The notes: generated from the sequence alone by a model not told the origin. 64,000 bases of DNA from Psoroptes ovis (GCA_002943765.1 PQWQ01000012.1:434001-498000), one strand, 5' to 3'; positions 24,807-38,214 are shown, numbered from the stretch's first letter. Numbers and translations: made by a program.

Positions 24807-27800
24807 ATGGCTGCTGCTGGATCATCGAATACAACATTTATTTCAGATCCAAATTTAATCGCATGCATGCAGAATCTTACAAACGTATTGTCTTCATTTC
24901 AAAGTCAGCCAAATAATGAATTGGGACCGGCACTCCAAGTAAACAATTCACAACCATTGTTCGACTCATGCATTAAATTTGATGGCAATAATTATGCACA
25001 ATGGAAGATGAAAATTGATTCAATTTTTAAATTCATTGAGAAAGAACAATATCTCACTACAGATATTAAGGACAAATGTGCCGAGAAACTGGGCGTTTTG
25101 ATGGCCACAACCTTTTCAATCAATACTGTTGCCCAAATCAAGTCATATAATACCGCTTTTGAAATTTACCGGTATATGACAACTCGTGAGTCCGATGATG
25201 TCTCAATGACACACAAACGATTCTGTGAAATTCTGACTCTACGTTTTGATCACTCAGTTTCGCTCGATCAATTTATTGCCAATTATGAAGCAAAATATGA
25301 ATCTTTGGGCAATGATTTTTCTGGCAATAATGCAATGAAGGTACATCTATTGTTGGCAAAATTACCTTCCATGTATCAACCCGTATTGATTGATGTCGGT
25401 AAACGACAAAAGATTGATTATGATGATCTTAAAATGGCATTGAGACAATTTGATAATGTTTCTTCCACGTCAATTGCCTCAAATCAAAGAAATACTATTG
25501 CCAAAATTAATAAATCACATTGTGCCTATTGTAAAAAATCCGGTCATTCTATTGATAAATGTTTCAAAAAATATCCACATTTATTGAAAAAACAAAAATT
25601 CAATAAAAAATATAATGAAGATGGCCCATCCAGCACCAGCAGCAACAGTCACACCAACAACAATAACAACAATAAAAATAATTTCAATGTACCAAGATAC
25701 AAAAAGCCATCCATAGGTTCACGAAAAATTCAAGCCATTGTTAAAGCTGTTTCAAAGGCAGAAAAATCTGATTCTTGGCTTGTTGACTCAGGTACAGATT
25801 GGCATATTACCTGGGATGAAAAATTCCTTATTAATCCGACTAAACATGAAGATGAATTTCGAACTGCCACAGGTGAACTTGTCAAATCAATTTCAATTGG
25901 CGAAGTATTATTGGAAAACGGATTACGATTGTTAAATGTAGTATGTTGTCCGGCAGTTGATCAAAATTTCATATCTGTAGAGCAACTGATGGATGAAAAT
26001 TTTGAAATAACCTTTAAGAATCATCGTTGTTTTATCAAACAGAATGATATTGAATATGTTGTTAAGAAAGGAGAAAGATTATACTCCATAATATATGGTT
26101 CTGAATCTTCTTGTAATAAAATTAATGGTATTTGGCACAATCGCTTGGGACACTGTGGTCAGACGGTTTATTCACAATGTATCAAAAAGTTTAATCTTCC
26201 AATCGAAGATAATAATCAATGTAAAATATGCATTGAAAATAAATCAAGATTGTCTAGCCACACCATGGTCACTGATTTTCTTAATTATGATGTTTTTGAA
26301 AAAATCCATGTTGATTTAGCTGATTTTGTGACACCATCATTTAATGGAAAACGTTATCTTTTGGTTATTGTTGATCAACGATCATCATATACGTGGTACG
26401 ATTTACTTTCAGCCAAATCTGAAGCTTGTGAAAAGCTAATAAAGTTTATAAATTTTGTCACAAAACATCATCATGCTAAGATCAAATACCTTAGATCAGA
26501 TAATGGCCTTGAGTTTTCAAACAAAACACTTGATGAATTTTTAATGGCAAATGGTATTGAACATCAGCACTCATCTGCGTATAATCCACAACAGAATGCA
26601 CTCGCTGAGTGTAAAATACGTGTAATTAAATCATATGTTCGTTCCATGTTAAATAGCGCAAATTTGCAGCACGAATATTGGGCTGAAACGTGTAAGACAG
26701 CTATTTATATCATCAACAGACTACCGTGCATAGCACGTAATTCTGATATTCCATTTGAATTGGTATTCAAACGTCCTTGTTCATACACGCACTTTAGAAC
26801 GTTTGGCTGTGTAGCTTACATCGTTTTACCACACCAGAAACGTAAGCATTGTTTGAATCCGGTAGGAATTAAATGTCTGTTTCTTGGATATGCCGGAGCG
26901 AAGAATTATCGTTTATATGATGTAGAAAATGACAAAATTTTTATTACACCACATGTAAAATTTGTAGAACATGAAATGTATTTCAGTGAAAATCAATCAA
27001 CATCTTCGTCTCCATCTTCTTCTTCGTCATCAACATCATCATCGTTTGTAAATAGTGATTTTAACAACCAAAATAGTTTTTATTCACCAACAGTTTCATC
27101 GTCAACATTTTTAAACAGTGATTTTAATAATTCTATCTGTGATAAAACTGAAAATATAAATAGTGAAAATTTAAACAATGATGATGAACAAAACAACTGT
27201 GATAACTTTGAAAATTTTAGCTGTGATAATAATGATAATTCACGTGTAAATAATTATAATAATTGTGATGATAATGATGAATCAACTTGTATAAACGATT
27301 TTGATTTTCCATCATCAATTCATGCTGATGATAATTCTGATTTAAATAGTGATGTTTTTAATACACTCGTTTTTAATGATAATTTAAATAATACTATTCA
27401 ATCATCATCGTCTGATTCCTCAGCATCGTTATCTTCATCATGGTCAGCATCAAATTCAACAGCTGCCTCATCATCATCCTCAATCACACAAAATAACAAC
27501 ATTAGTGCTCAACCTTTGAGAAGATCATCAAGATCAACAAAAGGAAAAAGGCCTGAGCGTTATGGCCAATTATGTTCAATATGTAGAATTGTCAGCAACA
27601 ATTTAATTAATGAAGATGATGATTTTATTCCCAAAACTTACGAAGCAGCAATTGATTGTAAAAATGCAGATAAATGGATCGCTGCAATTGATAAAGAAAT
27701 GAAGCAAATACGTTCGCATAACGTCTTCGTTTATCCAACTGAAGAAGAAATGAAAATTAAAAATAAGAAAATCATTAATTCACATTTCATTTTTTCAAAG

Positions 27801-29114
27801 AAACGAGATGGTACATATAAGGCAAGATTAGTTGCCAATGGTCATTTACAGTCTTATGGTGACCATTACACCACAACTGCTTCACCAACACCATCCAAAG
27901 ATGCTTTATTATTATTATTATCATTCGTTAAAAAGAACAATTGGCATATGGCACAACTGGATGTCGCAAATGCATTCTTAAATGCATCAATTGATGAACT
28001 GATTTTTACCATTCCACCACCATCATATGGTGAAAATAAATTAATGAAATTTAATAAATGTTTATATGGATTAAAACAAGCATCCTTAATGTGGTATAAA
28101 ACCCTTGCGAACTATTTTAAGTCTATTGGTTTTCATCAGTCGCCAGCTGAATTATGTTTATTTATGAAAAATAATGTATACGTTTATATATACGTAGATG
28201 ATATAATCATCGCTGGTTCTTCGAAAAATGATATTGATAATATTGTTAAATCATTGGAAAAGAAATTTGATCTTCATAAAATAAGCAATTTCAATGATTA
28301 TTTAGGTTTAACAATTATTGATTGTGAAAATTATTTTATTATTAATCAAACCAATTATATTGATAAATTATTGTTGCAATATCAATGGAATCATCTGAAA
28401 CCAGCGACTACACCAATTATTGAATTATATAAACATAATGAAAATGAACACATCAATGATGATTTACCAGTACGCAATTTAATTGGTTCATTATTATATA
28501 TTAGCCGAAATTCACGACCAGATATCGCGTTCGCAGTCAATCATTTATCTCAGTTTCAAGGAAAACCAACGCATTCATTACTGGCTGCTATCAAACGCAT
28601 ATTTCGATATCTGATCGCTACAAAAGATTATGGAATTAAGATTGGTCCATACAATGATGATCTGCATGTATATGTTGATGCAGATTTTGCGAATGATCAA
28701 TCAAGACAATCAGTTAGTGGTATTATCATCACCAGCAACGATTACATATGTTGTTGGAATTCCAGAAAACAAAAGCAAATCAGTCTCAGTACAACAGAGG
28801 CTGAGCTCCGAGCTATTGTTGATGGATACAAATTATCCATTCCAATTTGCCAGATTGCAGAACTTTTTGGATACAAATTTCGTGTGATAATTCGTTCAGA
28901 CAACAAATCGGCAATATATACGATTAACAATAAAACTATGAAACGTACGAAGCATCTCGAATTAAATCAGAAATATATATTGCAGAATATACGAGATGAC
29001 AATTTAACATTGCAATATGTAAATACGGCAAACCAATTAGCCGACCCCCTCACCAAACCAACCTCATTGGCTGTCTTGAAAAAATCTTTATTTAATTTTC
29101 TATCGCACAAATAA
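24807..29114 (+). CDS. Copia Gag-Pol polyprotein
   Basis: A single 1435-residue frame starting at the ATG MAAAGSS. Domains in order: a copia-type Gag with a CCHC zinc knuckle CAYCKKSGHSIDKC at residues 239-252; an aspartic protease with WLVDSGTDWH (catalytic D327); an integrase with an HHCC zinc domain from about residue 443 and a D503, D565, E601 triad with the expected 35-residue D-E spacing; a Ser/Asn/Asp-rich linker; a reverse transcriptase with YVDD at 1129-1132; and RNase H starting around D1291 in VDADFAND with a later SDNKSAI. Domain order (integrase before reverse transcriptase) defines Ty1/copia. All catalytic motifs look intact, so the copy may be active. No separate gag stop or frameshift is seen. 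Confidence 0.95.
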   Translation: MAAAGSSNTTFISDPNLIACMQNLTNVLSSFQSQPNNELGPALQVNNSQPLFDSCIKFDGNNYAQWKMKIDSIFKFIEKEQYLTTDIKDKCAEKLGVLMATTFSINTVAQIKSYNTAFEIYRYMTTRESDDVSMTHKRFCEILTLRFDHSVSLDQFIANYEAKYESLGNDFSGNNAMKVHLLLAKLPSMYQPVLIDVGKRQKIDYDDLKMALRQFDNVSSTSIASNQRNTIAKINKSHCAYCKKSGHSIDKCFKKYPHLLKKQKFNKKYNEDGPSSTSSNSHTNNNNNNKNNFNVPRYKKPSIGSRKIQAIVKAVSKAEKSDSWLVDSGTDWHITWDEKFLINPTKHEDEFRTATGELVKSISIGEVLLENGLRLLNVVCCPAVDQNFISVEQLMDENFEITFKNHRCFIKQNDIEYVVKKGERLYSIIYGSESSCNKINGIWHNRLGHCGQTVYSQCIKKFNLPIEDNNQCKICIENKSRLSSHTMVTDFLNYDVFEKIHVDLADFVTPSFNGKRYLLVIVDQRSSYTWYDLLSAKSEACEKLIKFINFVTKHHHAKIKYLRSDNGLEFSNKTLDEFLMANGIEHQHSSAYNPQQNALAECKIRVIKSYVRSMLNSANLQHEYWAETCKTAIYIINRLPCIARNSDIPFELVFKRPCSYTHFRTFGCVAYIVLPHQKRKHCLNPVGIKCLFLGYAGAKNYRLYDVENDKIFITPHVKFVEHEMYFSENQSTSSSPSSSSSSTSSSFVNSDFNNQNSFYSPTVSSSTFLNSDFNNSICDKTENINSENLNNDDEQNNCDNFENFSCDNNDNSRVNNYNNCDDNDESTCINDFDFPSSIHADDNSDLNSDVFNTLVFNDNLNNTIQSSSSDSSASLSSSWSASNSTAASSSSSITQNNNISAQPLRRSSRSTKGKRPERYGQLCSICRIVSNNLINEDDDFIPKTYEAAIDCKNADKWIAAIDKEMKQIRSHNVFVYPTEEEMKIKNKKIINSHFIFSKKRDGTYKARLVANGHLQSYGDHYTTTASPTPSKDALLLLLSFVKKNNWHMAQLDVANAFLNASIDELIFTIPPPSYGENKLMKFNKCLYGLKQASLMWYKTLANYFKSIGFHQSPAELCLFMKNNVYVYIYVDDIIIAGSSKNDIDNIVKSLEKKFDLHKISNFNDYLGLTIIDCENYFIINQTNYIDKLLLQYQWNHLKPATTPIIELYKHNENEHINDDLPVRNLIGSLLYISRNSRPDIAFAVNHLSQFQGKPTHSLLAAIKRIFRYLIATKDYGIKIGPYNDDLHVYVDADFANDQSRQSVSGIIITSNDYICCWNSRKQKQISLSTTEAELRAIVDGYKLSIPICQIAELFGYKFRVIIRSDNKSAIYTINNKTMKRTKHLELNQKYILQNIRDDNLTLQYVNTANQLADPLTKPTSLAVLKKSLFNFLSHK

Positions 29115-29140
29115 CTTTATCATATGTCGTATGTACAATC

Positions 29141-29149
29141 ACGGGGAAG
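29141..29149 (+). other. Copia polypurine tract
   Basis: ACGGGGAAG immediately precedes the 3' LTR and is the only purine-rich run between the Pol stop and the LTR, matching the plus-strand primer position. Confidence 0.7.
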
Positions 29150-29150
29150 T

Positions 29151-29358
29151 ATAATATAATATGAACTATGATTGTACACACAACATATTTCAAACATGAA
29201 TGTAATCAATCAGTATATAAGTCGTAGTCGATTGTTTGTTAAGATATATATTTTAATTTCAATTTTTTATTTATTTTAAATGTTTTTATCAATAAATATT
29301 ATATATATTATATTCAAAATGATGTATTAGATTGATTCGATTTAGTTTCATATATTAA
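29151..29358 (+). repeat. Copia 3' LTR
   Basis: Same 208 bases as the 5' LTR at a constant offset of 4749, with TATATAAG at 29214-29221 and AATAAA at 29291-29296. Followed by AAACA, the probable target-site duplication. Confidence 0.88.
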
Positions 29359-29932
29359 ACATTTCACGTAACACGTGTTCAGATATTGCACCCTAAAATA
29401 TTGAAATTATTATTATGATTATTGGAAGGTGTAGGCCCTTTGAAAAACATTGAAATTTCAATGTAATGAATACTTGCACATTTCAATGGAACATTTCACA
29501 GCCCAAATATCCATCAAAATTTTTGGCCATTCATTTGGTAAATTGCTTTAAATTTGTATCAGAGATAATCGTCGTTGAAAACGACGATTGAATATGGCAC
29601 ACGACCACCATTTATACCATAAACCTAATACCTTATACCACGTATGCCTAATACCATGCACCAGTCATGAAGCCAGCCACCAGTCAAAGTCATACACCAG
29701 TCAATCAGTCAGCCAGCCAGCTGCCTTTTTCAAGTTGAAAACATTCAAAAAAACAAAAATTGCTGGTAAATAATTCATTGAATCATTTGATTCAATGTAA
29801 ATTGTTTCAATGGTTCAATTTCAACAGTGAAAATTTCTGTAAATTCAGTGAATTTCAATTTACCAAAGCAGCAGAATCAGCAGCAGCAGATATGGACCGA
29901 CAAATAGCCATGAAATATTACATAACCAGAAT

Positions 29933-29966
29933 AATCGCCAGAATTTCATAAAAAATTCTGGCGATT
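29933..29966. repeat. 13-bp perfect hairpin
   Basis: AATCGCCAGAATT pairs exactly with AATTCTGGCGATT across an 8-nt loop. No T tract or gene context gives it a role. Confidence 0.7.
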
Positions 29967-30278
29967 CTACGATTCTCTGCCCGTAGTAATGATGATGATA
30001 AAGCAACAATAACAACGAATGCACCAACGAAAACACCGAGAACAAATTATGGCCACAATTGACTTAATGGTCGTCGACGACGAATGTTTGAAAGTTGAAA
30101 ATGTAAATAAATAAATAAATGAACATTTAAGTATTAATAATTCATAAATGTATGGTATGGACTGGAAAATAATAATGAATAAATGAAATTTTGAGACTTT
30201 TTAAAAGGCTATGTTTATGTTTATGGCTATGTTCAATGTTGTTGTAATGATGTATAATATAGATGTAACATATTTACG

Positions 30279-30430
30279 ATCCATGGAACATCACCGAAGG
30301 AATCCTTGGATTATCACCAAAGGAATCCATGGAGAATCACCGAGAAATCCTTGAAACATCCTTGATGAACCCATGGAATATCCTTCGAAAATCTATGGGA
30401 CATCTTAAGGAATCCAGGAATCAATGAAGT
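30279..30430. repeat. Degenerate tandem repeat
   Basis: Imperfect copies of a unit of about 23-24 bases with the core ATCCATGGAA-ATCACCGAAGGA; about five to six diverged copies. Confidence 0.6.
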
Positions 30431-32829
30431 TCCTTGAGAATTATAAGAATTTCAAGAATCGAAAGCTCGAAATTCGCCAAGAATTTCGCAAAATTATCCT
30501 TAGTTTCGAAAATTGATCATTTGACCATGGTTGATATCAAAAACGACCTGCGAACTACGCCCGTTTCAACATTAACGAATGTTCAGAATATTCTTAACAG
30601 CTCTTAAGAACCCTTAAAGCTCATGATATGTTAAAACACACAATATTATTATAATCATTATCATTGGATCATTCTGAACCAATGAACCCAATTCGAACAG
30701 AAATGATTAATAGGATTCCACCATCCGAAAAATAATGAATGATTATAACCGATCAATCGATTCATTGGTTCATTGTTTTCGGTCATTGTTGTTGGTCTTT
30801 GTTGATGTTTTCGGAAACAATTGGAATGTCCAGAAATTATCGCCAAAACAACGCTTAAACCAAAGGCCGTAGCCTTCAATGGTTTTCACCACTGGAACAT
30901 TCGGTAAATTATTGATTCATTCATCACTTATCACCATTGTTTAAATGTGATTATTATTTTGGATTATTTTCAATGTTTCATGTTTGTTTGTTTGCCAAAG
31001 GTACATTTAGACACAAGGTTTGAACACATGTTTGGATTTGGGTGGAGTAAATTATTATCATTCATTACTTGATAATGGTGATAATATCGGTGATGATAAT
31101 AACAGATCAACCTGAGCAACCAAGAGCAAAATTTCATATTTTTTTTGGTGGAAAAAATAATTCAAAGCCCTGAACATTTATTTGGCTAGGTTTTGGGCTT
31201 CGAATTTCGATTCCTATTGATAATAATAGCATCAAATTGTAATAATTTCATAATTATCAGGCCGATAACTATCGATCGTACATCGATTCGAGCTTCAATT
31301 CTACATCTATTCAATTCAACATGAATTCATTCAAAATCCATGTTTCTATTCAATTCATTGAATTAAATAAGTCAATGAATTGATCAATGGATGGATTCAT
31401 CATCATCATCATCATCAATAAAACAAAATCCATGGCTTTCAAACGAAATTTCTAAAAATTACATTGAAAATACATAGAACAGAATTGTCAGATTTCAATC
31501 AATCGGTATTCAATCATTCATTCAATTACTATGATTATTTGTATCTTTTCTCTGGTCAAACCAGATAGAGAATACCAGAGATAGATGTGGAGATTCTGGT
31601 ACATGAGATTTTGATGAAATCCTTAATGAAATACGACCATGAATAGAGGCCAAAAATACAACCAGAAAATAATATTTAAGCTTCACAATTCAATGACAAT
31701 GGCATGTAATACACATAGATACACATTCATATACCAAATAAGCAAAAGCCAATATGTGGAAATACAAATGTTCACAGATATGACTTTTTCGGTTATTTTC
31801 ATGGTTACTCTGGTTATTTTCTATGGCATTAGTTTTTTCTATGGTTTTCTATATGACATTTGGTTCACAATGATTCTGACAACATTGGAAAATGCATGTG
31901 TTTTGTACAAAAAAAAACCCAGAAAACGAATAAATGATTTTAGCTAAATGACTTCTTCGAATGATGATTTTGGATGATGAATTGGTTGGTTGGTCTGGTG
32001 TGGTTGATCTGGTGGAACATGAGGAACACGAGAAACATTGAAAAACTTGTGTTTCATGGATTTGAATCATTGAATCGATTCAAGAGAGAACCGAAACAAA
32101 ACACGAATACAAAACAGATACAAACACCAATACAGCACACACACAGGCAGAACAAAACGACCATTTGGCTACGAAAAAATATTACGACAACAATCATTGA
32201 GACTCAATCATTGAAAGTAAACATTTAAACCGAAAAATTGAAAATTTTTTTTGTGGAAACAATTGAACCTTAGAATAGATAGATAAATAAATAAACGAAT
32301 CAATGGAATGAATCAATGAATGAAAGAATGACTTTGAAGAATATTCTTCTTGACTGTATGTATCGATTCTTTGGGTCTATAGTTTCAAGTTTGTTTCAAT
32401 ATTCTTGTTTGTATGTTTGTGATATATTTTGCTTTGTATCCATGTACAGACTATACACATGTACACATCATGAATTCTGCTCATATATGTTCATGTGTTT
32501 GTGTGTATGAGCGTGAACGTACAGAATTTTATTTGAAAGAATTTTTCGTATTCTGGATTCACAGAATTCTGATTCTGAATTGAAAATGAAACAAAATAAG
32601 CTGCAGTTGCAGAGCTTGAAAATAAAACTTTAAGGGGCTCTCTCTGAATTGAATTGAAACAAACAAACAAACAAACGAGCCAGAGAAAATTTGAAACTTT
32701 ACAAGAATCGGAAAAAACTTTTTTTTCACCAAGAATCGATATACTTCAAATACAGAATCGTATTACATTGCATTTGATGATTTCATCAATGGTTTTGATC
32801 ATTTTATCGTTCATCATTTTTTCTTTGTA

Positions 32830-32910
32830 TTAGGTTGTCCCATAAGTTCTTGCCGTTTTTTAAATGAAAAAAAAACTTAAAAAACGGCAAGAACTTATGG
32901 GACAACACAA
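32830..32910. mobile_element. Palindromic mariner-type MITE, copy 2
   Basis: The left arm TTAGGTTGTCCCATAAGTTC ... GCCGTTTTTTAA and the right arm are reverse complements apart from the last few bases (ACACAA for ACCTAA). TA lies on the left flank. About 81 bp with a spacer of A residues. Confidence 0.85.
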
Positions 32911-33324
32911 TAATTCAATGTATCTCTGTGAATGTAATTCAATTCAATTCATTCAATTCAATTCGCAGACACATTGGATCGTACACAAAACTATTGAATT
33001 GTAGACAAAACTATTGAATCAGATATAAGCTGGAATTCTTGTTTGTGAAATACACATACAGTCAATGAGAGGCAGAATACTCAGGGATATACAAAATATC
33101 GAAAAAAATATCGAAAAACGAAAAAATAATTTCAGTAAAAGCATTTTAACATGATTAAAAAAAATATTCGAAACTCCAGAAATCCAGAAAATGATTCTAG
33201 AAAAATGAATCATACAATAGAATTACTAATCGTGGAGAAACATGGGATTTTGAAATTTTTTTGTAGTTTTGCCAAAGCTCCAGACATATTTGAAGAATGG
33301 CAAAATTAAAACGTTTACACACAG

Positions 33325-33346
33325 GGATCCATGAATTCATGGATCC
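33325..33346. repeat. Perfect 22-bp palindrome
   Basis: GGATCCATGAA followed by its exact complement TTCATGGATCC, centred at an EcoRI-type GAATTC with no spacer. Confidence 0.9.
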
Positions 33347-36300
33347 ATTGAAACCTAGATCCGATAATGTTCGATGTGATAATCTATGCAGACATGAATA
33401 AGACCTTAGAGTTTAAGCCTTAGAAGTATCAAGGATCGGTAAGACCTTGGTATTCAGGTTGTTCGACTGCTTTGAATTCCCTTTCAAATCCATTCATTTA
33501 TTTAGAAAGTTTCAATGGAATTTCACACGGAAGATTGTGATCTATAGATTTGCTGCACCCAAGACAAACGACTAGTAAACATTTGACTGGTAAACAAAGC
33601 GAAAAAAATGAACAAATTGATGATGGAATCAAGTGGATTATTATGATTATTATCAAGTTGTCAACCGATGTTGACATCGTTCATGTATTACATCGGGAAT
33701 TCAGGACTTAAGGCATAAAACACAGCGAAAGACAAACGGCCAAATCCCTCGGGGTCCCCGAAGGCTTCGAAAAATAATTTTCGAGAACAATTTTTGTCCC
33801 GTTTAGTTTCGGTAAAATTTGGAAGTCATCAAGCGACATCGTTCATCGGGCAAATACATGTGTCACATATGATTTGTGTGCGAATGTTTGTCGATGATAA
33901 TCTCGGTGTTTTTTTAAATTGTTCCGTTTCTTTTCGGGTGAAGAGCAGCGAGTGGGGGGCCGAGTTTCGAGAAAGATTCCCGAGATTCGGGACCCGATAA
34001 ACAAATAATTAATGAAACGAATTTGCAATAAAAATTCTGATAAACAAAATACCGACAAACAATGATCAAATCAATGATATTTAAGAAATAAAAATAAAAT
34101 CTTTGAGTGTCAACAACAAATAAATTGGGTGTAAAAGGATTGTCTGATAGGGTTGTAAAGGCTAAAGTAAGGCTATACAATTACAGCGAATTACTACAAT
34201 TGAAAACACATCTCGTGTGTGATAACAAGCGCAAATAAATTGATTGGAAATTTTTCAATTTTTTTATTTATTTATTTCCAATCCTATTTATTTATCGAAA
34301 TCAATCGGATTCGATTTCAAATTTTTTTTTTTCAGTGAAATATTTTTCGGAGCGTAAGGGTGAATTTATTTCAAAAAAGAGTAAAGGAGGGTAAAATGTT
34401 CAATTATTTTTAATGAAGTTTTTCAATTTTTGATTTTCGATTGATTTTTTTTTTTTTTTTTTTTTTTTGACAAAAATTTCTCTGACACATCTCATCAAGT
34501 TAGCGCAGCAAGGGGAATGGAAGGGGTTTGGAAACTGTGAAATGTAGACATTAGACACCCCCCACTTCTGAGTTGGGTCTCTGGTCTTCAAAATTCATTT
34601 GTCAATCCATTAGGTCTGATTCTGAAATTCGAAATTCAAATTTAAATTCAATCATTTGAAAAAAAAAATCAACATTGATTCAACGGGTTAATGGATTACA
34701 AATTAAATTAAGTCATTTTTCGAATGGGTTATACTGAGGGGGTAAACATTAATATTGAGCCATTAAAGGTCTATGAATTAGATGATGAATTTTGACCTCT
34801 TAAGTATATCGGGTAGTTGAATGCTCATTCATTCATTCATTCACTGCAATTCAACCCTCTCTCTCCATCCCTCGGTCCATCTTTGTTCGTTCGTATCTTG
34901 ATGGTCATTTTGGTGGCCATTTACGGTCAATCATGGTCAGTGGCCATCGTAAAGAATAGAATTCGAACCAATTCGAGACAATTTCAAAATGGAACACAGA
35001 AGATAATGAATTCAATTCAATTCTGATTCAAGATTTAATCATATCATCATTATCGTTTGATCATCATTATCATTATGATCGTTGACGATTAAATTTTCGA
35101 AACACTTAAATGGCTTTGTTTAATGTCCATTAAGAATTTTATACTTCTTCTTATTCATCATTGAAAGATTTAATGATTTAAATTATAATCATTATGGACG
35201 ATAATAGATGATAATAACAGGAGCAAAAAAACAAATTGAGACCATAGATTTAAATTGAAACCATTCAAATCGGATTTAAAATTCGAATTCAAATTCATGA
35301 AAATTGTTTTCAAGTAGCCTCATCCATGAGCTGAGTTGCCTAAGTCTTCATTTGAACAGCTCAATTTAAATTTTGGGATCATAAAAAAAACAAGGTACAA
35401 ATACGTAATACATCATCCACGGTACGTGATGATCACTTGGAAGATTATGTTGGTCATATTGGTCAAAGTTGGTGAAAATTGGTCCAATCGGACATAATTC
35501 TATACAAATCAGTCGTTTGAATTCTGTAAATTCAATGAATTATGATCATTGAATAATTGAAAATCATTTAAATCATTCAATCATTGGGGTATATTTGTAT
35601 TTGTTTGTTCAAATAAATAACATATCGCCATAGTAATGCGATTCAGTCATGTTTGCTGAAGCACTTTATCAATTCTGTGAACATTTTGGCTGCGAAAAAG
35701 CTAGTTTTGCGTCTAAAAGAATTGAATTTCGGTGAACTTGGCAAGCTTCAGGAACAGCGTAAACTTTGGCCAAGTTCGTGAAACCCATGAACTTCGTCAA
35801 ATGCTCGTGAATGACAGAAAATGCTCAGTGAAAATTGCCGTGAAAACTGAAAACGTGCGCAACCACTCGTTGTTCGACACGTGCCGTTGGAGTATTTTGT
35901 GAATTATTATTATTTTCATAAATTGAAGGAAGGAAAAACTTGCGTAACATGATAAACAGAAGTGAACAGCGCTTTAGCGCTTGATAAACCATGTGTTTGA
36001 GAGGTGTGTGTTGGTGTGTGTGTGCCACTGGTAAATGTCAAAACTTCAAATTCAAACTTCAAGATGAATTCGAATGTAAATATTGGAATCGAATTGAATT
36101 CAGAAGTGAATTAAATCAAATTGATTCCAGTCAAATTGAATTCAGAAACTGAAAACAAACAAAATGAACAAACAAAATGAACAGCCAGCCGCATGTTGTG
36201 CCAGGTAAACATGGTGCACGTCATGGCAGAATGTAAATTAAACAAATGCAATTCATTTTAGAGATCGTCTGTGTTTGTTTACCAAATTGAAATGTGCAAA

Positions 36301-38133
36301 TACAGAAAACACGTGTTCCTTTGATTTTAAGGGATGGAGAAGGAAATTTTCTGTACCAGAAATATCTTACCAAGATAAACAAAAAGAAATAGGTATAGAC
36401 CTTACACAAATGTGTCATAACTATGGTATGATGTATTGGTGAATCGAATTCGGGCAGCGAAAATTTGAAATTTTACAAATTTAGCCGAACACCAATGTCC
36501 CAAGTCTGAAGGCTAAGATACCTCAAGGTTCGAGGTAAACGATTCGGCCAGAATCAGACAAAAATGAAAATGGCTCCGACAAAGACTTAAATGCGTGACA
36601 TGTTGAATGATAATCCATGATCAATGTCAATGTATTGTCAATAATATCAAGGTTTGCGTGAGTTATTATCCATCAAAAATGATCTCAATTTGACTTATTC
36701 GGCCAGAAACAATGGAAGAATAAGCCCTAAGCCTCGATCCTAAAAGAATATACCGTGGAACACGGGCAGCACGAGACAGCATTAATCCCGTGTGGATCCC
36801 TTTAGTATGAGGTAAGGTAAGTGAAAAGGTATAGATAAAGGTACATTATGAATGGTAAAAATGGAACACGCACAAGGTTTGTACCTCTGAAAGCCAGAAA
36901 AAAAATTCGATAATCTCATTGTTTGATCACGAATTTTTCATGAATAATTTATTTAATTTGATTTGATGAAGCTACGAGAAGGTTTGTACCTTGGAAGCTA
37001 GCGCAGCATTTAACTTAATGTGATGATCATCAGATTCATTGATCATCATCAGCAGCGGCCAGGTGTTCGGTTTGATGATCATTCATTCATCAAGAAAAAT
37101 GACCCTATGGCAGATGATTGGGCTTTTTGATGCGCGCAATCGGGTGTGCGCTATCTTCCGCCAGGTTTCATTCAATCAATTCATTCAATCATTCATTGAA
37201 TCAATTACCTTGAATTACTTTATTGTTGGCCAATGAAGCCGGAAATAGATGATCATCCATTATCATAATCGATGAGTTAATCAAATGTGGTCGTTGCTTG
37301 ATCGCCGATCAATGAATCAAATACAGCTGATAAACACACAAATACACTTTTCAGGCACTTGTCACACAACAAAATCGCAGACAAACACATTGATTATCGC
37401 TGAGTTGGTCGTAGGTACTTGATTGATTGACGCTAAGATGGCCGAGAAGAATCTTCGCAAAACTATTTGAAAAAACCCTTAGCAACCCTTTGGATATTTG
37501 AATATTTGCGTATTGCTTTTCAATCGTTGATCATTCGATCGAAGATTTTAGTTTTAAGACGCAAAATGATTGTCGATTGCACAGAATTTGCAGTAGAATT
37601 GCAATGAAAGAAAGCATTTGAATATCTTTCTTATAGGTCGATAAGATTTACACAAAGGTCACCGAATTAAAATCTTTGAGAATCTTCAAGCGAACACACA
37701 CATATATTCTTAATGCATAAGAATCTTTACATTGCATATTTCAATGAATGAATTCGGAGAAAAATAAATAAATAAATAAACAATTCATTTCACATTGAAT
37801 TCTTTCATATATTCTACGAATTGGATGGGTGAAAATTACAGTCAAACAAACACAAATAGAAATACATGAAAATACAAACAAATATAACTGAAAACAACTG
37901 AAAGTATAAGCCTTAAACCTCACACAGAAGCATATATAATGCGCAGAATTGTTCAAATACACTGAGAATTTCATAGAATTCTGAAGAATTCAATGTGAAA
38001 CAAGAAAATTTGGGCTGGAAATTCAGATGAATGCAGAATTCACCGAGAATTCAATTGAATGTGGTACAAATACGATACAATAATTTCAAATATTTCACAA
38101 TTCAATATATCACCAAAAATGATGCGCATTCTA

Positions 38134-38214
38134 TTAGGTTGTCCCATAAGTTCTTGCCGTTTTTTAAATTTTTTTTTCATTCAAAAAACGGCAAAAACTT
38201 ATGGGACAATCTAA
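38134..38214. mobile_element. Palindromic mariner-type MITE, copy 3
   Basis: Complete TTAGG...CTAA element with a TA duplication on both sides. The arms differ by one or two bases (CAAAAACTT against CAAGAACTT). About 81 bp. Confidence 0.88.

Larger units (their letters stand above)
24403..29356 (+). mobile_element. Intact Ty1/copia LTR retrotransposon
   Basis: About 4.95 kb with two identical LTRs, a primer-binding site, one uninterrupted Gag-Pol frame of 1435 codons and a polypurine tract. Candidate target-site duplication AAACA lies at 24398-24402 and 29357-29361. Identical LTRs, an open frame and a 5-bp duplication indicate a recent insertion. It lies upstream of the visible Lim3 exons, in the opposite orientation to Lim3. 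Confidence 0.92.

Noticed and set aside
31639..31947. 102-codon hydrophobic plus-strand frame
   Set aside because: The hydrophobic stretch comes from TTTTC/TATGG repeats; no family or neighbouring exon supports it.
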